Shown here one piece after another: positions 1 to 10,702 of a stretch of 64,000 bases of DNA. A program made the translations under genes and the position numbers. The stretch is from Durusdinium trenchii (lineage: Eukaryota > Sar > Dinophyceae > Suessiales > Symbiodiniaceae): contig CAXAMN010021361.1 in assembly GCA_963970005.1 (NCBI GenBank), positions 3,473,533-3,537,532 of the forward strand. Direction: 5' to 3'. How positions within the stretch are numbered: the first letter of the stretch is position 1; every line of letters starts with the position of its first letter. The notes under the pieces are model-generated. The model was not told the DNA's origin. It worked only from the letters and a program-made list of their open reading frames with translations, and made no database searches.

Positions 1-1470
1 TGATACCACCTTTCAACTTCATTCATCATCTTTTCCCACCAAACATCGGAGGTTGAGGTGAGATCAGCCACCACAGGCTGTACCAACAACAACCAGTCAC
101 CAAGTTGCAGCTGTGACGTGGATCCTTGAAGTGCACCAAGAACAGGGAGCTCGGCTACTTGGCGAACGACCTCAACTCCTTTGACCGTCCCCTGCGAATC
201 TTGGCCTTCCGAGATCTGGCGTTGGAGGGACTTCATGCTTTCAACCAACAGGGACATGACCTCCATCTGTTGAACTTCAGGGGATGGTCGAGCTCCCCCC
301 CAACATGTACGAGGCCATGGATGCTTTTCGAGGTCCTTTTCCTTCAGTGGTGCCCTTGACAACCGGTGGACTTTTGGACCGAACTTCATCTTTTGATCTT
401 GACCGGCTTCCTTTTCTGCCATACTTCATAGCCCCATAACCCCAAGCCGCCCTTCCTCTGTCACCAGGAGTGGCTTTTGACCTGGGAGGTTCAGGAACAT
501 GTTCTTCAGGGGTCCCAAACGTAGAAGGTGGCCGACCAACTTCATGATCTTCTTTCTCCTTCTGACACCCTTTTTCTTCTTGGTCTTCCTTCAACCTTCT
601 TTCATGAAGCTCCTGTTGAAGTAAGGTGTTTTCTAACTTTTGTTGATGGCACAATTCCGTCAACATGCGAACTTCCTGTGAGATTTGCCACCTCCACATG
701 ACTTCTTCTTCTTCTTGTTCACGTAGGTGGTCTTGTTGTTCTAGGTCAAACACTTCAGGCCCATGACCCTTTTGGCGCCCTTCGTAGGAGCCGCCTTCTT
801 CTTCATGACCTTCATCGAAAAGGCCGCTTCCTTTTCTTTCTTCTTTCACCTCATACCTCTTCTCCTCCTCCTTCATGAAGTCCGGGCGCTTCACATGGCC
901 TGAGGGATCATCACCTGAGGAGACTGGAGGCACCAAGGTACCATAGAGCATCGGTGCTTGCCTGGCCTGAGCTCGAGCTGACCTGAGTTGGTCCTCAGTG
1001 AACAACGGTGGCTGTCCTGATGGCAGTGCAAGCGGCGCCAAAACACGAGGTTTGCCCTTGGGGCCTTCGAGGGCTTCTTTTGGGCTTATCTTCGACCCAC
1101 CACTTCTAAACACTTCCAGCTCTGTTGGACCGGTTCCGGTGTCTGGGCGTCCAGTGGTGCTTCTTGTTGGAGTACTGAGGGTCTTCTCCAACCCTTTCAC
1201 CTCCACTTCCAACCCATCCCTTCCAGGGGCGACAGGCTGCTGAAAGGCCGGCACCAGCTCTTGGCCGACCAACTGAAGATCTTCTTGATGAGGTTCCTCA
1301 TCATCAGCTCCAGCTCGGGATGAGCGCCGTCGTCGCAGCATTGCCATTTCCGGAGCGCGTGAGCTAGATGAATCCCCTTGCGTTGGGCTCATAACCTGTT
1401 CATGCAGGGGCTTCACCTGACCTTGATTGGGCATGTTCCTCACCCAACACTTCAAAACCTTTCCCTTCAC
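1..1470 (-). mobile_element. Ty1/copia-type LTR retrotransposon fossil, gag-like part
   Basis: This is the gag-like N-terminal portion of a dinoflagellate copia-type retroelement, reading right to left and running off the window edge. It shows an acidic, Glu/Gln-rich stretch likely to form a coiled coil, a basic Ser/Arg patch, and near the edge a DWLLLVQPVVADL-type motif that I recall from symbiodiniacean copia gag regions. The protease, integrase and reverse transcriptase would lie outside the window, and no LTR was identified. The copy looks broken, with about one break visible, so it is treated as a fossil. Family assignment rests on remembered similarity. Confidence 0.6.
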
Positions 1471-1479
1471 AAGAACACA

Positions 1480-2440
1480 AACAGCCTTTCTTTTTCTGCT
1501 GATGTGCTTCGGTCTTGTCTGACCGATCAGAGCTCATTGAGCTCGCTTGCTCAAAAGGGCTGCAGCATTCGACATGCCGCATGGAGTGCTTTCTGTCAAC
1601 AGTTTCAACTGCATGACAAAAGACCACGAACTCGTCTGACCCCGAACAAGAACTCATTGGCAGTGGGTCAAAACCCGGACATCCTGGTTGACCCTAAGAG
1701 GTGTTTCAATTCAATCAAGAAGAGGGTGGAGTCTACATTCCAATGGACCTACCATCGGACCTACCGGTGGGGGAGGTCTTGACTCACAGCCAGTTCGAGT
1801 CATGACCGACCGAGTCCCGGCACAGAGACCGACCATCTGAGGCGAGTGGCGGACCGCAGCTCTTGCACCGCAGTGACGGCCCGCTGGCAGTAGGAACTAC
1901 CTAGGAGCTACATCCGTTCTCTGGCATGTGTCTGGAGCTTGCTGGACAAATGTAGGTGCGGTATCTGGGGGATAGAGGGGGTCAGTTCTTACTTTCTATA
2001 AGCCCATTCCAGGCTTTGAGGGCCACTTCTCAGCTTCCAAATGCCTACCTTGTAACTTGTCACGATGTAATTGCTTAGATTCATTGGAGCAAGTAAGACC
2101 CTGCGGTGGTGGAAGGGACCATTGACAAACAACGAGGCAACTCAAGGAGGAGCAGTTTCTCCTTCGTGGCGGTTTGATTTTCTGTTGGGAAAAGTGGGCC
2201 ACACCAACAGGAAATGACACTATTCAGGCTTTTTAATTGTCTGATCCACGTAATATCTTCATATAGAAATCAGGTTGTAACTTTTCTAGGACATGCTTTA
2301 GGTACTTCGAGAATTCTTGGAGTTTGCGTCATTACACCGTTTATTGAGACCACAACTGGAATATACGGGAACACCTCAAAGAGAAACACAATATATACTG
2401 TAGTATGTATAAGTAAGATATAGTAGGATGTTTATGTACA
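1480..2440. other. No gene seen
   Basis: This stretch lies immediately upstream of the gag fossil and may contain its leader or LTR, but I could not find a paired repeat. No exon with convincing splice sites was seen on either strand. Confidence 0.3.
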
Positions 2441-2449
2441 CAGTATCTA

Positions 2450-2765
2450 CGTATCTACCCACCTGTCTACCACCAATCGATCGATTGATGGATGGATCGA
2501 AAGATAGACAAATAGAAATACAGAGAGAAAGACAACAATAAATAAATAAATGACAACATAAATAATGAAATAAATAAACAAAAAAGAACATACATAACGT
2601 AATCAAGTAAGATAGATAGATAAATAAATAGATGGTAGATTTTGGACATTAGATATTGGATCAGATTAATAAGTGGATGGATGGATGGATAGATAGACAG
2701 ACACCAAGACAGGCAGGCAAACAGCCAGCCAGCCAGCCAGCCAGGCAAACAAACAAACACCCCTA
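2450..2765. repeat. A-rich tetranucleotide-type low-complexity region
   Basis: The plus strand is a degenerate mix of GATA, GATG, AAAT and GACA units. It ends in clear runs of CCAG and CAAA tetranucleotides near 2720-2758. Reading frames through it are purely compositional. Confidence 0.85.
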
Positions 2766-2831
2766 AGTGACAAAGACTAGTCAGCCAGTTACAAAAGACT
2801 GCAGGTCACCATCCTTGGACGGCTGATGGAA

Positions 2832-3057
2832 TCATGTAGTTAACCCTCTCTGCAAGGCACCAACATGAAAAACCAGAGCTGTTTCGTGGAACACTTGGAG
2901 CAGCCGCTCACTTTCAACTTCCCCCTCAGCTGCTTGGGACTTGAAGACTAACACCCACCGATTCCTGGCCCGTCCAGAACCGTTCCTCGTCTTCACAACA
3001 CCAGGTCCAGAACCCATCTCCTCCAGCAAAGCGTGTAGGCCGCCATAGGCCACGAAT
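2832..3057 (-). CDS. Probable terminal exon, unknown protein
   Basis: An open frame follows a possible AG acceptor at 3057 and ends at a TGA at 2832. It contains AYGGLHALLEEMGSGPGVV near the start and ESERLLQVFHETALVFHVG near the end, with good G/C third-base bias. Two other frames in this interval are also open, so the start is uncertain. I do not recognise the protein. If it is the last exon, the gene to its right ends here. Confidence 0.45.
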
Positions 3058-3540
3058 CTCTCTCAGCCAACACTGAGCGAGGTCCCACCCTTCCTGGCCA
3101 GCCAACCAAAATTCCATCCCCTCCAGGGCTGGGACCCCAAAGGAAAGGCGTCTCGGAGACATAGCTCAGGGTGTTCACGATGCTCGTGCCCGAGTAGACC
3201 TCACCGGTGAGGTCCGCCGGAGTCCGCCACGACACCGGAGGTGGCCGGATTGGACCCCTAATAACAATGCCAGGAGCCCCTATAGCGTCCTTTGCTCCTA
3301 GTAGAAACTGTTTCTGTTCGTGTTTCAGCCAAGAAAGATTGTTCCAACTTCCGTGTTTGCCTCCTCATCCCCGCCACTTTCCAACTCTCCAGCCACCGAT
3401 TTCGAAGAAACAGCCCCAGAAAATGGGGAGAGTTTTGTCTATTTGAGAAGCCCCTGAGCCCAAACACGGCTCTTGGTGTTAGGTGGAGGTGGTAATCTCC
3501 TTTCGTTCGGCCTCTGGGGTACAAACATCAACACACCCAC

Positions 3541-3751
3541 CAACCAAGAAGTACGTTCAATTTGCATGATTTGGGCTTCTGTTTTCGATGGTCGTCTTCC
3601 CTTCTTGAATGCGTGTGCCAACATAGATTTGTCGTCTTCCCCGTCTCCTTGTTTCAACGTCTCTGGCCACTTTTGCTGGTAGCTCAACGTTTCAACGTCC
3701 AGGTACCGAACAAGTGGCAAGCCAAGAAGCCCAAAAAACGACAAAGAAGCC
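3541..3751 (-). CDS. Internal exon, unknown protein
   Basis: The exon runs from a pyrimidine-rich acceptor ending CCCAG to a TTG|GTGGGT donor. One leading base plus 70 codons fills it exactly. It encodes a hydrophobic start (SFFGLLGLPLVRYLDVE) followed by a polar, basic part with KKGRRPSKTEAQIMQIERTSW. No family was recognised. Confidence 0.55.
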
Positions 3752-4201
3752 CTGGGTGGAAACACAGCCGATTCCAGTGGATCATAGGAATTGTGCGGCT
3801 TTGAGGCCCTCCCATCATCCCAACTTGGAACGCCGTTTCTTCAAAGTGGATGCCACTCTGCAATCTGATGCCAAGCGACGACAGCAAAAAGGCACGATCT
3901 TTTCACTGTAATATACATACTGTAACTCACATGAAATTATCTTGATTGCATGATTGCAGGGAACGTCGTTGCGAAAAAGCCTTGTTTCAGGTAAATTCCC
4001 TCAGTATCCTCATTTTGAGACAGCCCTATCATGTGTCGGAAACAAAGAGGATACTCAGCAGGGCCATGTGGAGGATTCTGTCGGTCAAAAGATGTCCTTT
4101 CATGTGGAGAGTTGAGTTGATGAGTAAACCTCCCATGTGGAGATGATTCACAAATCTCCAAGAGGGCTGGTTATTGATCGAGAGATATCTAAGGAATATA
4201 C

Positions 4202-4435
4202 CTTGGACCATCTTGAGCCCCCAAAGAAAGTGGTCCAGAAGTCTCCTTCACAGAGGCGAGGTCTGACCAGGTCGCAAGCTCGAAACCATTTCCCGGTGGC
4301 GCCTCACTGATGTAATCGAAGAACTTCTTGCTACGGAGGCTGGAATCGGCCTCGTGGATGGCGAGCCATGGCGAGCCCACGACGAGTTCAGGAGCGGAGA
4401 CATCTCGTCTTGTCTCCCTTAAGGCACCTCTGGTA
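4202..4435 (-). CDS. Internal exon, unknown protein
   Basis: Codons are strongly G/C-ending and the exon closes at a CCAAG|GTATAT donor. The peptide includes VSAPELVVGSPWLAIHEA and RSKKFFDYISEAPPGNGFEL. The acceptor chosen (CTAAG|T) leaves one base plus 77 codons plus two bases. An alternative acceptor five bases further in would change little. It looks globular and soluble, but the family is unknown. Confidence 0.6.
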
Positions 4436-4990
4436 CTTAGATGTGGAATACAACTTCAACACAACACAGGGCGATATATAGTCCGCTATATATACAGTAC
4501 ATATACAGTAATTTGTTGCTCCATGGAAAAGGACTGTGAGATTGGCCTAGTTCATGACTCTTCATAGTCTGCATTGTTGATGCACACATGATGCTTTGCT
4601 GCCCCAAGGACACCATGTACAATTATAAGTACGGGCAGTTGAAAGCAACATGATACCCTATGGATCCATATGCATCGTGGTACCATCCCCTGTAAACCCA
4701 TGTACCGTGATCGACATGAACATCACTGGAATTGATAAACGTCAATGGTAGCATCTTTTTCGGGTTTGAAAGTTCTGTGAAAGGTGGGGCCTACCATGCA
4801 CCAGGTAACGCCTAGGGCCTAGGGGCCTACCATCCACCCAACCGCTCCGTTCACAGCCCGGTCCCTCAAAACCAATTTGAGACCCCAGCCTCCACAACTA
4901 CGAGGGTTGGTCGAACCCTCCATGTCCATGAGTCGGTCCATGAGCGTTTGGGTAGGAATCCAGAACTGAAATGATCACAATGATGTCTAC

Positions 4991-5219
4991 TTTTCCCATC
5001 TTTTCCCTCGACTCCACTCCGGTCCTGCGTCTGCGTCTCGTATTACGACCGCAAAGCTACTCTTCTCTGAAAACATCTCCTTCTCGCAGTGTTGGAGGAT
5101 GTTAGAGGTGATGCTGCCAACAATTTCCAGTACCGGGCGCGGGGTCGAACCCACGATGTGAACCCACGCTCCAGTCGCGGATAGGGCGCCTGGGTGCGCC
5201 AAATCCAGTCCAGCAAGTC
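4991..5219 (-). CDS. Internal exon, unknown protein
   Basis: The acceptor TGTGTTGACAG|G and the donor GAAAA|GTAGAC frame 75 codons plus two bases at each end. The peptide contains GAWVHIVGSTPRPVLEIVG and MFSEKSSFAVVIRDADAG, typical of a folded domain. I do not recognise it. Its phase does not match the neighbouring exon as drawn, so one of the facing boundaries is slightly wrong. Confidence 0.6.
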
Positions 5220-5257
5220 CTGTCAACACACACTTCGACAATTGTATTCAGTTATAC

Positions 5258-5387
5258 TCAGTTCCCAGGTCAAAAATGGTGAGGGAACGGTATGGCGAGA
5301 AAGTCAGTTCACTTGAAGGTTGAACAGTTGGTTTGTGCATGACTGCAGTGGCAAACTCTCGCGCGGTCGGCTGCAGCTCACGAGCGC
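5258..5387 (-). CDS. Internal exon, unknown protein
   Basis: The acceptor is preceded by a GTGTGT tract and TTGACAG, almost the same context as the next exon's acceptor 170 bp away. The donor CTGA|GTATAAC gives two bases plus 42 codons plus two bases, which conflicts with the next exon's phase. A GA-type donor at CTGG|GAACTG would agree and is possible in dinoflagellates. The peptide includes REFATAVMHKPTVQPSSELTF. Confidence 0.5.
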
Positions 5388-5533
5388 CTGTCAACACACA
5401 CACACACACACCACCACGTGCAAAAGGATGCCAAACGAACAACGTCCGTTGGAGCACCATGTCAGCCCTTAAGGAGCATCTCACCCCATAACCGGCTTCT
5501 CAGCCCAGGTCACGCTTCATGTAATGGTAATAC

Positions 5534-5702
5534 CCCCATCTTTCTTGGGATCCCGATTTGACAGCATGATTTGATGTTCTCTCTCGATGCTGATTCCTGT
5601 TTCACCAGGATGCTGAGTTCCACGATTGTGTCGTGCAACGCAGATCTCCAGATCATTGTTTCCATATTGTTCCAAGACGTTATCTTCAAATATCAACGTG
5701 GA
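5534..5702 (-). CDS. Possible exon, unknown protein
   Basis: An open frame with NNDLEICVARHNRGTQHPGE and REHQIMLSNRDPKKDG ends at a GGG|GTATTACC donor. Codon bias is weaker than in neighbours and the 5' limit is not defined. It is kept because it lies in line with stronger exons on the same strand. Confidence 0.35.
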
Positions 5703-6666
5703 TGGCACTCTCCCGTGCGCTCCAACAGGTGTTCGTAGCCAGTCACAACATTGGTTGTAGTGGATGGTGGTAGTGTGAAGCTGGTAGATGGATGGTGGTA
5801 GACATGATCCAGCTGGTAGACCACCATAGTCACACTGAAATCCTACTGGTTGGTGGTTTCAAGCCACTCCAAAAGTATTATATAGTCAGATTTAGTCGGT
5901 GTGTTCAATCATCCCAAGTACAGGGAGAGACAAACATATCTGAAACCACCACCGAGCCTATCATAGTGTTTATGGGCCTTATGGATGTTTGTGGGTGCTG
6001 CCCTCATCCCGATATATCGCGATCATCGTCCCCTTCTCTCGGACGTCCTCGGACAGTTTGAGGTCGCCCTGGCGAAACCATGGGTGGACATGCTGGGAGT
6101 TGGGTCGACTACTTTCCTTGTTACTAGGTTACTATATGTTACATGATGTTACTAGTAGCATCTAGTAGCTTCTTCTTACTAGTAGTAATGGTCTCCCCAA
6201 GCATAGCGTCCTTGTTACTAGTAGGACATGGATACTTTTAAGAAAGAACAATTCCTTGGGCCTTGGACTACCACAATCACGTCTTAGACCGCTAGCAGTC
6301 GTAGTTGGCTTCGCTCGATACCCTCCTCTTAAAGTCGCTCTCACACGACGTTGGCCTATAAGATTGTATCCCAAAGCACTCGGAAGGAGCCAACGTCGAA
6401 GCCTGGCAGCTTTCTTCCCACCGTCGAAGCCTACATCTACCAGGGACCTCACATCTACCAGGACGGACCCGAACCGCCCATCTACCCGGACGCGGAAGAC
6501 CATAAGAACCTATAAGAACCACCCGTGCCAGTTGACATCATGCCATCCACCCCGATGTGACATCCATTGGCTCACACTGTCTTCCACACGGGTTTCGGTC
6601 ACCTCTTTGGCCGCGATCTCTGCGAACCAACAGGTCCACCAACTCCAAGCGAAGGTCCCATGGTAC

Positions 6667-6891
6667 CTCGAGCGGGTTTCTGGCAGCAGTCCCAGGGCAG
6701 GGAGGGAGGGGGTTTCTGCCCGCAGTTCCGCCGGGGGGGGGGGGGGGGTCCGGTTCTGCTCTGCGGTTCTTTTCTACAGACACGGTCGGTGGGGTCGGGT
6801 CGAAATCAAAGACTTTGGACTGAAGCTGATAGGCACGAACGATGGACGTGAAGGACATGGGACAATCAACGACCTTCTGTTCCAAACACAT
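6667..6891 (-). CDS. Internal exon with poly-C/poly-G tract, unknown protein
   Basis: A good acceptor (ACCCCGCTTAG|ATG) opens 75 codons closing at CTCGAG|GTACCATGG. The first part reads CPMSFTSIVRAYQLQSKVFD and is well biased. The middle crosses a 16-base G run (plus strand 6733-6748) read as prolines, where slippage could shift the frame. A further coding-like stretch with LRLELVDLLVRRDRGQRG follows just downstream and may be the next exon. Confidence 0.5.
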
Positions 6892-7360
6892 CTAAGCGGG
6901 GTAACACAGACATGTCCGCTGTGTCCAGGGCCATGGTGGGGCAGGACATTGCCTTGATAGTTTCAGTTTTTGTCTCATGGTGTCCTCAAGGTGGGACTTT
7001 CTCGCAGTCGCTCGCACCGGCTGCAAACACCCAAGATCCGAAGCCCAAGGTGTGTCGCGGGTGAACCATTCCCTTCCCTTGATTTGCTGTCCAGGAACCG
7101 AACAAGTAAAACAACACTAGAGTTTCCCAGAGGGTTCAACCCATAGGGAACAACTTATTACATCTTATAACACATTGAAATATACTAATTATTAGTGTAA
7201 AACACATTAAAAAACACACACACTCCATGAGCAAAACTGAAGTCTCCCTGCCACCCACTGCCACTCTCGTTTTGGCCGCTCCATCGTCCATCGCGTCTCG
7301 TCCTCGCCGTCTCGACGCGGGGCGCTGGTAGAGGCCGATCACCGTCTTGGCGTCGCTCAC

Positions 7361-7477
7361 CTGGTACGACTGCGTTTGGGAGAAGACATCGCGGAGGTTC
7401 GGTGTGAACTCGTGGAGGTTCGATGAAGTGCCTCTCTCATGGAGTCCTGGCCATGTCTCCTTCTTGCGCCAAAAAGT
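7361..7477 (-). CDS. Internal exon, unknown protein
   Basis: Textbook splice signals (TGTTTGCAG|ACT and TACCAG|GTGAGC) enclose exactly 39 codons in phase 0. The peptide begins TFWRKKETWPGLHERG and ends NLRDVFSQTQSYQ. Function is unknown. Confidence 0.7.
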
Positions 7478-7740
7478 CTGCAAACACTTGGGTGGGGGCT
7501 CACAGGCACACCTCATGTTGATCAACACATATCAACACAACCCCAAAAACACCTCAATTGCAGTACGAGTGCTCGTGAGATCTTGTGAGTGGGGCTCATC
7601 ATGATTCCAAGATTCCAAGAAAAAACGGTTCAAGCATCGACCTGTATCGCCCTCGCGCGCATCTCCCATCTCAACAGGCCAAGGCCAATTGGATTCTGAT
7701 TGATCTCCAAAGCTTGCCAGCTTCTTCAGGGCATCCCGAC

Positions 7741-7801
7741 CATCTTGCTGAAAAGAGACTCTTTGACGATCGCCCCGCCCCAGTTGCTTCTTGCCGGGTC
7801 A
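7741..7801 (-). CDS. Short internal exon, unknown protein
   Basis: One base plus 20 codons lie between a TCTTCAG|T acceptor and an ATG|GTCGGG donor. The peptide is DPARSNWGGAIVKESLFSKM, with good codon bias. The downstream sequence stops in the same frame, which supports an exon end here. Confidence 0.5.
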
Positions 7802-8099
7802 CTGAAGACATCTGAAGACTGTCACTTTCATTTGCACTGCACAAAGCTGAAAAGGGCGCCTATTGGGACTGTTGGATCACAAAACACTCAGAGATCTTCC
7901 GAAACTCACTCGCTTCACTTGAGGTCGGCAGGAACTTGAGTGCATTGCTGTAACGGGCAACCAAAGGACACACCTTTGATGCGTTTGATGCACCTTAGCA
8001 ACCGAAGCAGTGTGACTCGCTTTGGGTTCTCACAGTGCAGATCTGCATGTCCAGCTCACAGTGCAGCTCTCATCAGCATCTGAAACAAGAGATTGAAAC

Positions 8100-8288
8100 T
8101 TCTTCGTTCCGCTTGTTGTTCGTTCCGATTGGCGTCAGTGCATCATCGATGTGCATGTCCCGTGCCCACAGGGGATGCTTGGCCCCCCAGGATGCGTCGC
8201 TTCTCAGCTTTCGGATGATACCCCATGCGTCGGGCATAACAGGGCCCTGATCTGTGATGTTCAATGCGGCAAATGTCCAGTCCTGATC
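8100..8288 (-). CDS. Internal exon, unknown protein
   Basis: The acceptor TGTTTACTGTAG|GAT is excellent. The frame gives 63 codons to a GAA|GTTTCA donor in phase 0 at both ends. The peptide is rich in Trp and Asp, with DQDWTFAALNITDQG and RDMHIDDALTPIGTNN. It looks like part of a folded enzyme or binding domain, but no family was recognised. Confidence 0.65.
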
Positions 8289-8581
8289 CTACAGTAAACA
8301 GATTGAAATGGGTATGTTGAAAAACCGCAGGATTGGTTGTATCATGTACTTCCCCGCGCTTAGTAGACAACAGCCAAACATCTGGGTTCTGTTACGCTCC
8401 TTTTCCTCAGAACCTTGAAACCACACATGACATGATGATTCTGATTTAGCTTGCTTTTGATATCATTTGATTATCAAAAACCTGCCAAAGCTTTGAACAC
8501 CTACTAGAGACTGCGCCAATCCAAGTCCGCGAAAGAATCAGCAGCTACATGCCCAGAACAATCCCCGGGCACGTGATATAC

Positions 8582-8647
8582 CTTGCGTAGCTGCTTCAGA
8601 CCAGCCGACAAGATCCTCCAGTACAGTGCCAAAGGAATCATCATATC
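8582..8647 (-). CDS. Short internal exon, unknown protein
   Basis: Two bases, 21 codons and one base lie between a GGATAG|GA acceptor and an ACGCAAG|GTATAT donor. The peptide reads YDDSFGTVLEDLVGWSEAA. The donor resembles that at 4202. Function is unknown. Confidence 0.55.
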
Positions 8648-8701
8648 CTATCCGCTCTGGGATCCCAAGACCGCCACTTTGGAACACTTTGGAATTGTCA
8701 C

Positions 8702-8830
8702 CAGGATGGATGGTCCACGATGGATGGTCGAAAATCCGGAAATCCGCCCAGTCCCAGCCGCCTCAGAGTGGGGCCATCCATTCTTGTTGATCCCTTCGAT
8801 GGTGCCTCGGCCGGTGATGAATGCCGGAGT
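8702..8830 (-). CDS. Internal exon after a 40-nt intron
   Basis: The acceptor CATCACTAG|ACT opens 43 codons in phase 0, ending CCTG|GTGACA. The peptide includes TPAFITGRGTIEGINKNGW and AAGTGRISGFSTIHRG. It joins in phase to the exon at 8871-9001 if a 40-nt intron is removed, which gives a continuous, Gly-rich, probably beta-structured segment. The donor end is less certain than the acceptor. Confidence 0.55.
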
Positions 8831-8870
8831 CTAGTGATGTGACGAGCGGTGAAGTCTCATTGTTACCCAC

Positions 8871-9001
8871 CAAAAAGATCTGCGTGTGGCCTCCAACCAA
8901 AACAAAACGGTGGTGCAAATAAGCCTCCCATCCCATGAGGAATAGAAGTGGTGTGTCAGGGATACCCAGGTAGTCCTGGGCACCGGATGCCTTTGGAGCT
9001 T
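8871..9001 (-). CDS. Internal exon, unknown protein
   Basis: The exon has two bases plus 43 codons. It starts after GACATCAG and ends at a TTG|GTGGGT donor. The peptide contains LLFLMGWEAYLHHRFVLVGG and HTQIFL. The frame stays open through the short putative intron but changes register after it, so splicing fits better than read-through. Confidence 0.6.
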
Positions 9002-9249
9002 CTGATGTCTATCCAAATGGATAAATGTCCATCTCCGTTCTTGGGAAAAGTGTCAATCCACGGTGAAATGTAGAATATCAGACGTGTTCATAGAACCATA
9101 TTGATGCAGCTACTGGGCATCGCCTATCTCGACGCCACCCCATTTTGAAGAGGATGTTCCTGAAATGGGGAGCTCTATGTTTGTTCAACTGAGGGATCTG
9201 AGGGGAATCGTTGGCGCTACATGGCGCTACTACCTTCCCAGGCTTTTCA

Positions 9250-9326
9250 TGAAACATCGTTCATTTCGCGACCGCGGGACTTTCGGTACAGGCCGATCCA
9301 GCGAGCCCGCGCCACGTACCAGATCC
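9250..9326 (-). CDS. Possible exon, unknown protein
   Basis: The peptide IWYVARARWIGLYRKSRGRE has strong codon bias and follows a possible GGAG acceptor. The 3' limit is unclear, and the start lacks a good pyrimidine tract. Confidence 0.35.
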
Positions 9327-9379
9327 CTCCGTCACAGGTTCAATGGTTCGATGACGAACATTCCGACAGCGTTGTTCAC

Positions 9380-9504
9380 AGCTGCGCTCCCATCTCTTCA
9401 ACACCGGCCGACAGGAAGAACCCATCACTGCCAGCGGCTGGGACTACAAGAGGCAAAGGAATTGAAGTGGGGAGCTGGGCTTTCGGATCGGAATTCCGTG
9501 AATC
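9380..9504 (-). CDS. Possible exon, unknown protein
   Basis: The interval from CACCTTAG|GAT to GCAGCT|GTGAAC gives 41 codons plus two bases. The peptide includes QLPTSIPLPLVVPAAGSDG and FFLSAGVEEMGAQ. Bias is moderate. The plus-strand frames across the same bases are also open, so this remains tentative. Confidence 0.4.
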
Positions 9505-9759
9505 CTAAGGTGTCTGTTGCTATGTCCGATGTTCTCCGGGACCAGTCTGCTCCTGGACTGGAACCAGTTCTGGTTTTATGTTGAATTCATTTCTGTCTAC
9601 ATATGTGCTCAGTGGGATTGGATGCGTAATTCCATTCAATAATCAAATGCATTGTCTGGAACAGTACGGTGGAATGATTTCCGGATCTGCACCAGCCCTT
9701 GCTGAGATTCGAGTGAGTGGTCCTGCAGGATCTATGTGTGTACAACGGCCCTTGAATAC

Positions 9760-9921
9760 CTCGCAACTGATGCCCAACAGACTCCACTGGCCATCTGGAC
9801 ATGATGTCATGGCGCGGGTTGAGGGTTGTTGACGGACGGCCTCTGCCTGAATGTCCAAATTCAGCAACATGAGTTCGTGCCGCCGGAGGTCAGCCACGCA
9901 GGGTCTTGCAGGGTTCCATCC
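9760..9921 (-). CDS. Internal exon, unknown protein
   Basis: A strong donor (TTGCGAG|GTATTC) ends a well-biased frame containing CVADLRRHELMLLNLDIQA and SCPDGQWSLLGISCE. With the acceptor GGAAG|GGATGG it holds 54 codons in phase 0. Other AG sites slightly upstream are possible. It may be part of an extracellular or Cys-containing protein, but no family was assigned. Confidence 0.6.
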
Positions 9922-9986
9922 CTTCCATCTGCTGGCACACTGGCTGCCGGCAAACTGGCTCCTCCGGCTGGCATACTTACTCTCCC

Positions 9987-10084
9987 GCAAACTAACATGG
10001 AAGCTGAGAATTGACCGGTGGAAGACCATTTTCGTCTACAACCCAGTGGTTTTGGGGTTCCATGTTAATCTGCGGGGGAGTAGA
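9987..10084 (+). repeat. Dispersed repeat, copy 1
   Basis: This segment aligns with 61371-61466 over about 96 bases, with roughly 11 differences counted by eye and both copies in the same orientation. The shared core includes GTGGTTTTGGGGTTCCAT. It has no coding similarity and may be a fragment of a small interspersed element. Confidence 0.75.
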
Positions 10085-10507
10085 TGCCCAGTCTCATTTG
10101 TGGTGAAGAAGTTGGCCTAGCCAGAAGGCTTCACTGATTTTCTTTTGGAAGGCAGTTTCCAGCTTGTATCGTTGGTGCTGGTACAATTACTGAAATTGGT
10201 AGCAGTGTTCCAACCACTCCACCGGCGGACTCCACCATACACCGTCAATGGTCGCATGAAGGAACCACTTCCGGTTGAAGCTGACCCCATCTTCTCAAGC
10301 TCTCTTCAATCACCGAAAGTACAATCTATGCTCTTCAGCTTGCCGAGAAGTGGCAAACAAAACACAAGGAGTGGAAGCTTTTTGCAGAGAACAACCACGC
10401 AACGTTCGCTGCAAAAGGTGCCAGCCTGTGTGTATCTTTGCTAGGCGTTGTCAAGTTGGACCGTCTTGCGAGATGGGAAAAAACAACAACCACTTTTGTT
10501 CACCAAC

Positions 10508-10702
10508 CTTTGTTCCCCACATGCCCTCCACAAGTTGGTTGCACCCAAAACACAATGGATTTCGGATCAAGGCACGGATGCTGCCATCCTCATTCCACTT
10601 GATAAAGGCCTGGACGGGGGGCGCGAACACGCTCGAGGCGCACGGGAGCCTCCGCGAGCACCCGGAACATCGCTCCACACAGATGCTCTCGTGGAACATC
10701 CT
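10508..10702 (-). CDS. Internal exon with CxxC pairs, unknown protein
   Basis: Excellent splice sites (CTCTCTCACAG|AGG and ACAAAG|GTTGGT) enclose exactly 65 codons in phase 0 with very strong codon bias. Two CxxC pairs are visible (ERCSGCSR and PLCFGCNQ), plus APPVQAFIKWNEDGS between them. The paired cysteines suggest a metal-binding or disulfide-bonded fold. No named family is claimed. Confidence 0.7.

Noticed and set aside
5130-5170. B-box-like GGGTTCGACCCC on the minus strand
   Set aside because: It lies inside a well-supported coding exon and has no A box or acceptor stem.
6256-6957. 233-codon plus-strand open frame
   Set aside because: Arg/Pro/Ser-rich with no domain. Part of it is antisense to a better minus exon, and it crosses a 16-G run.
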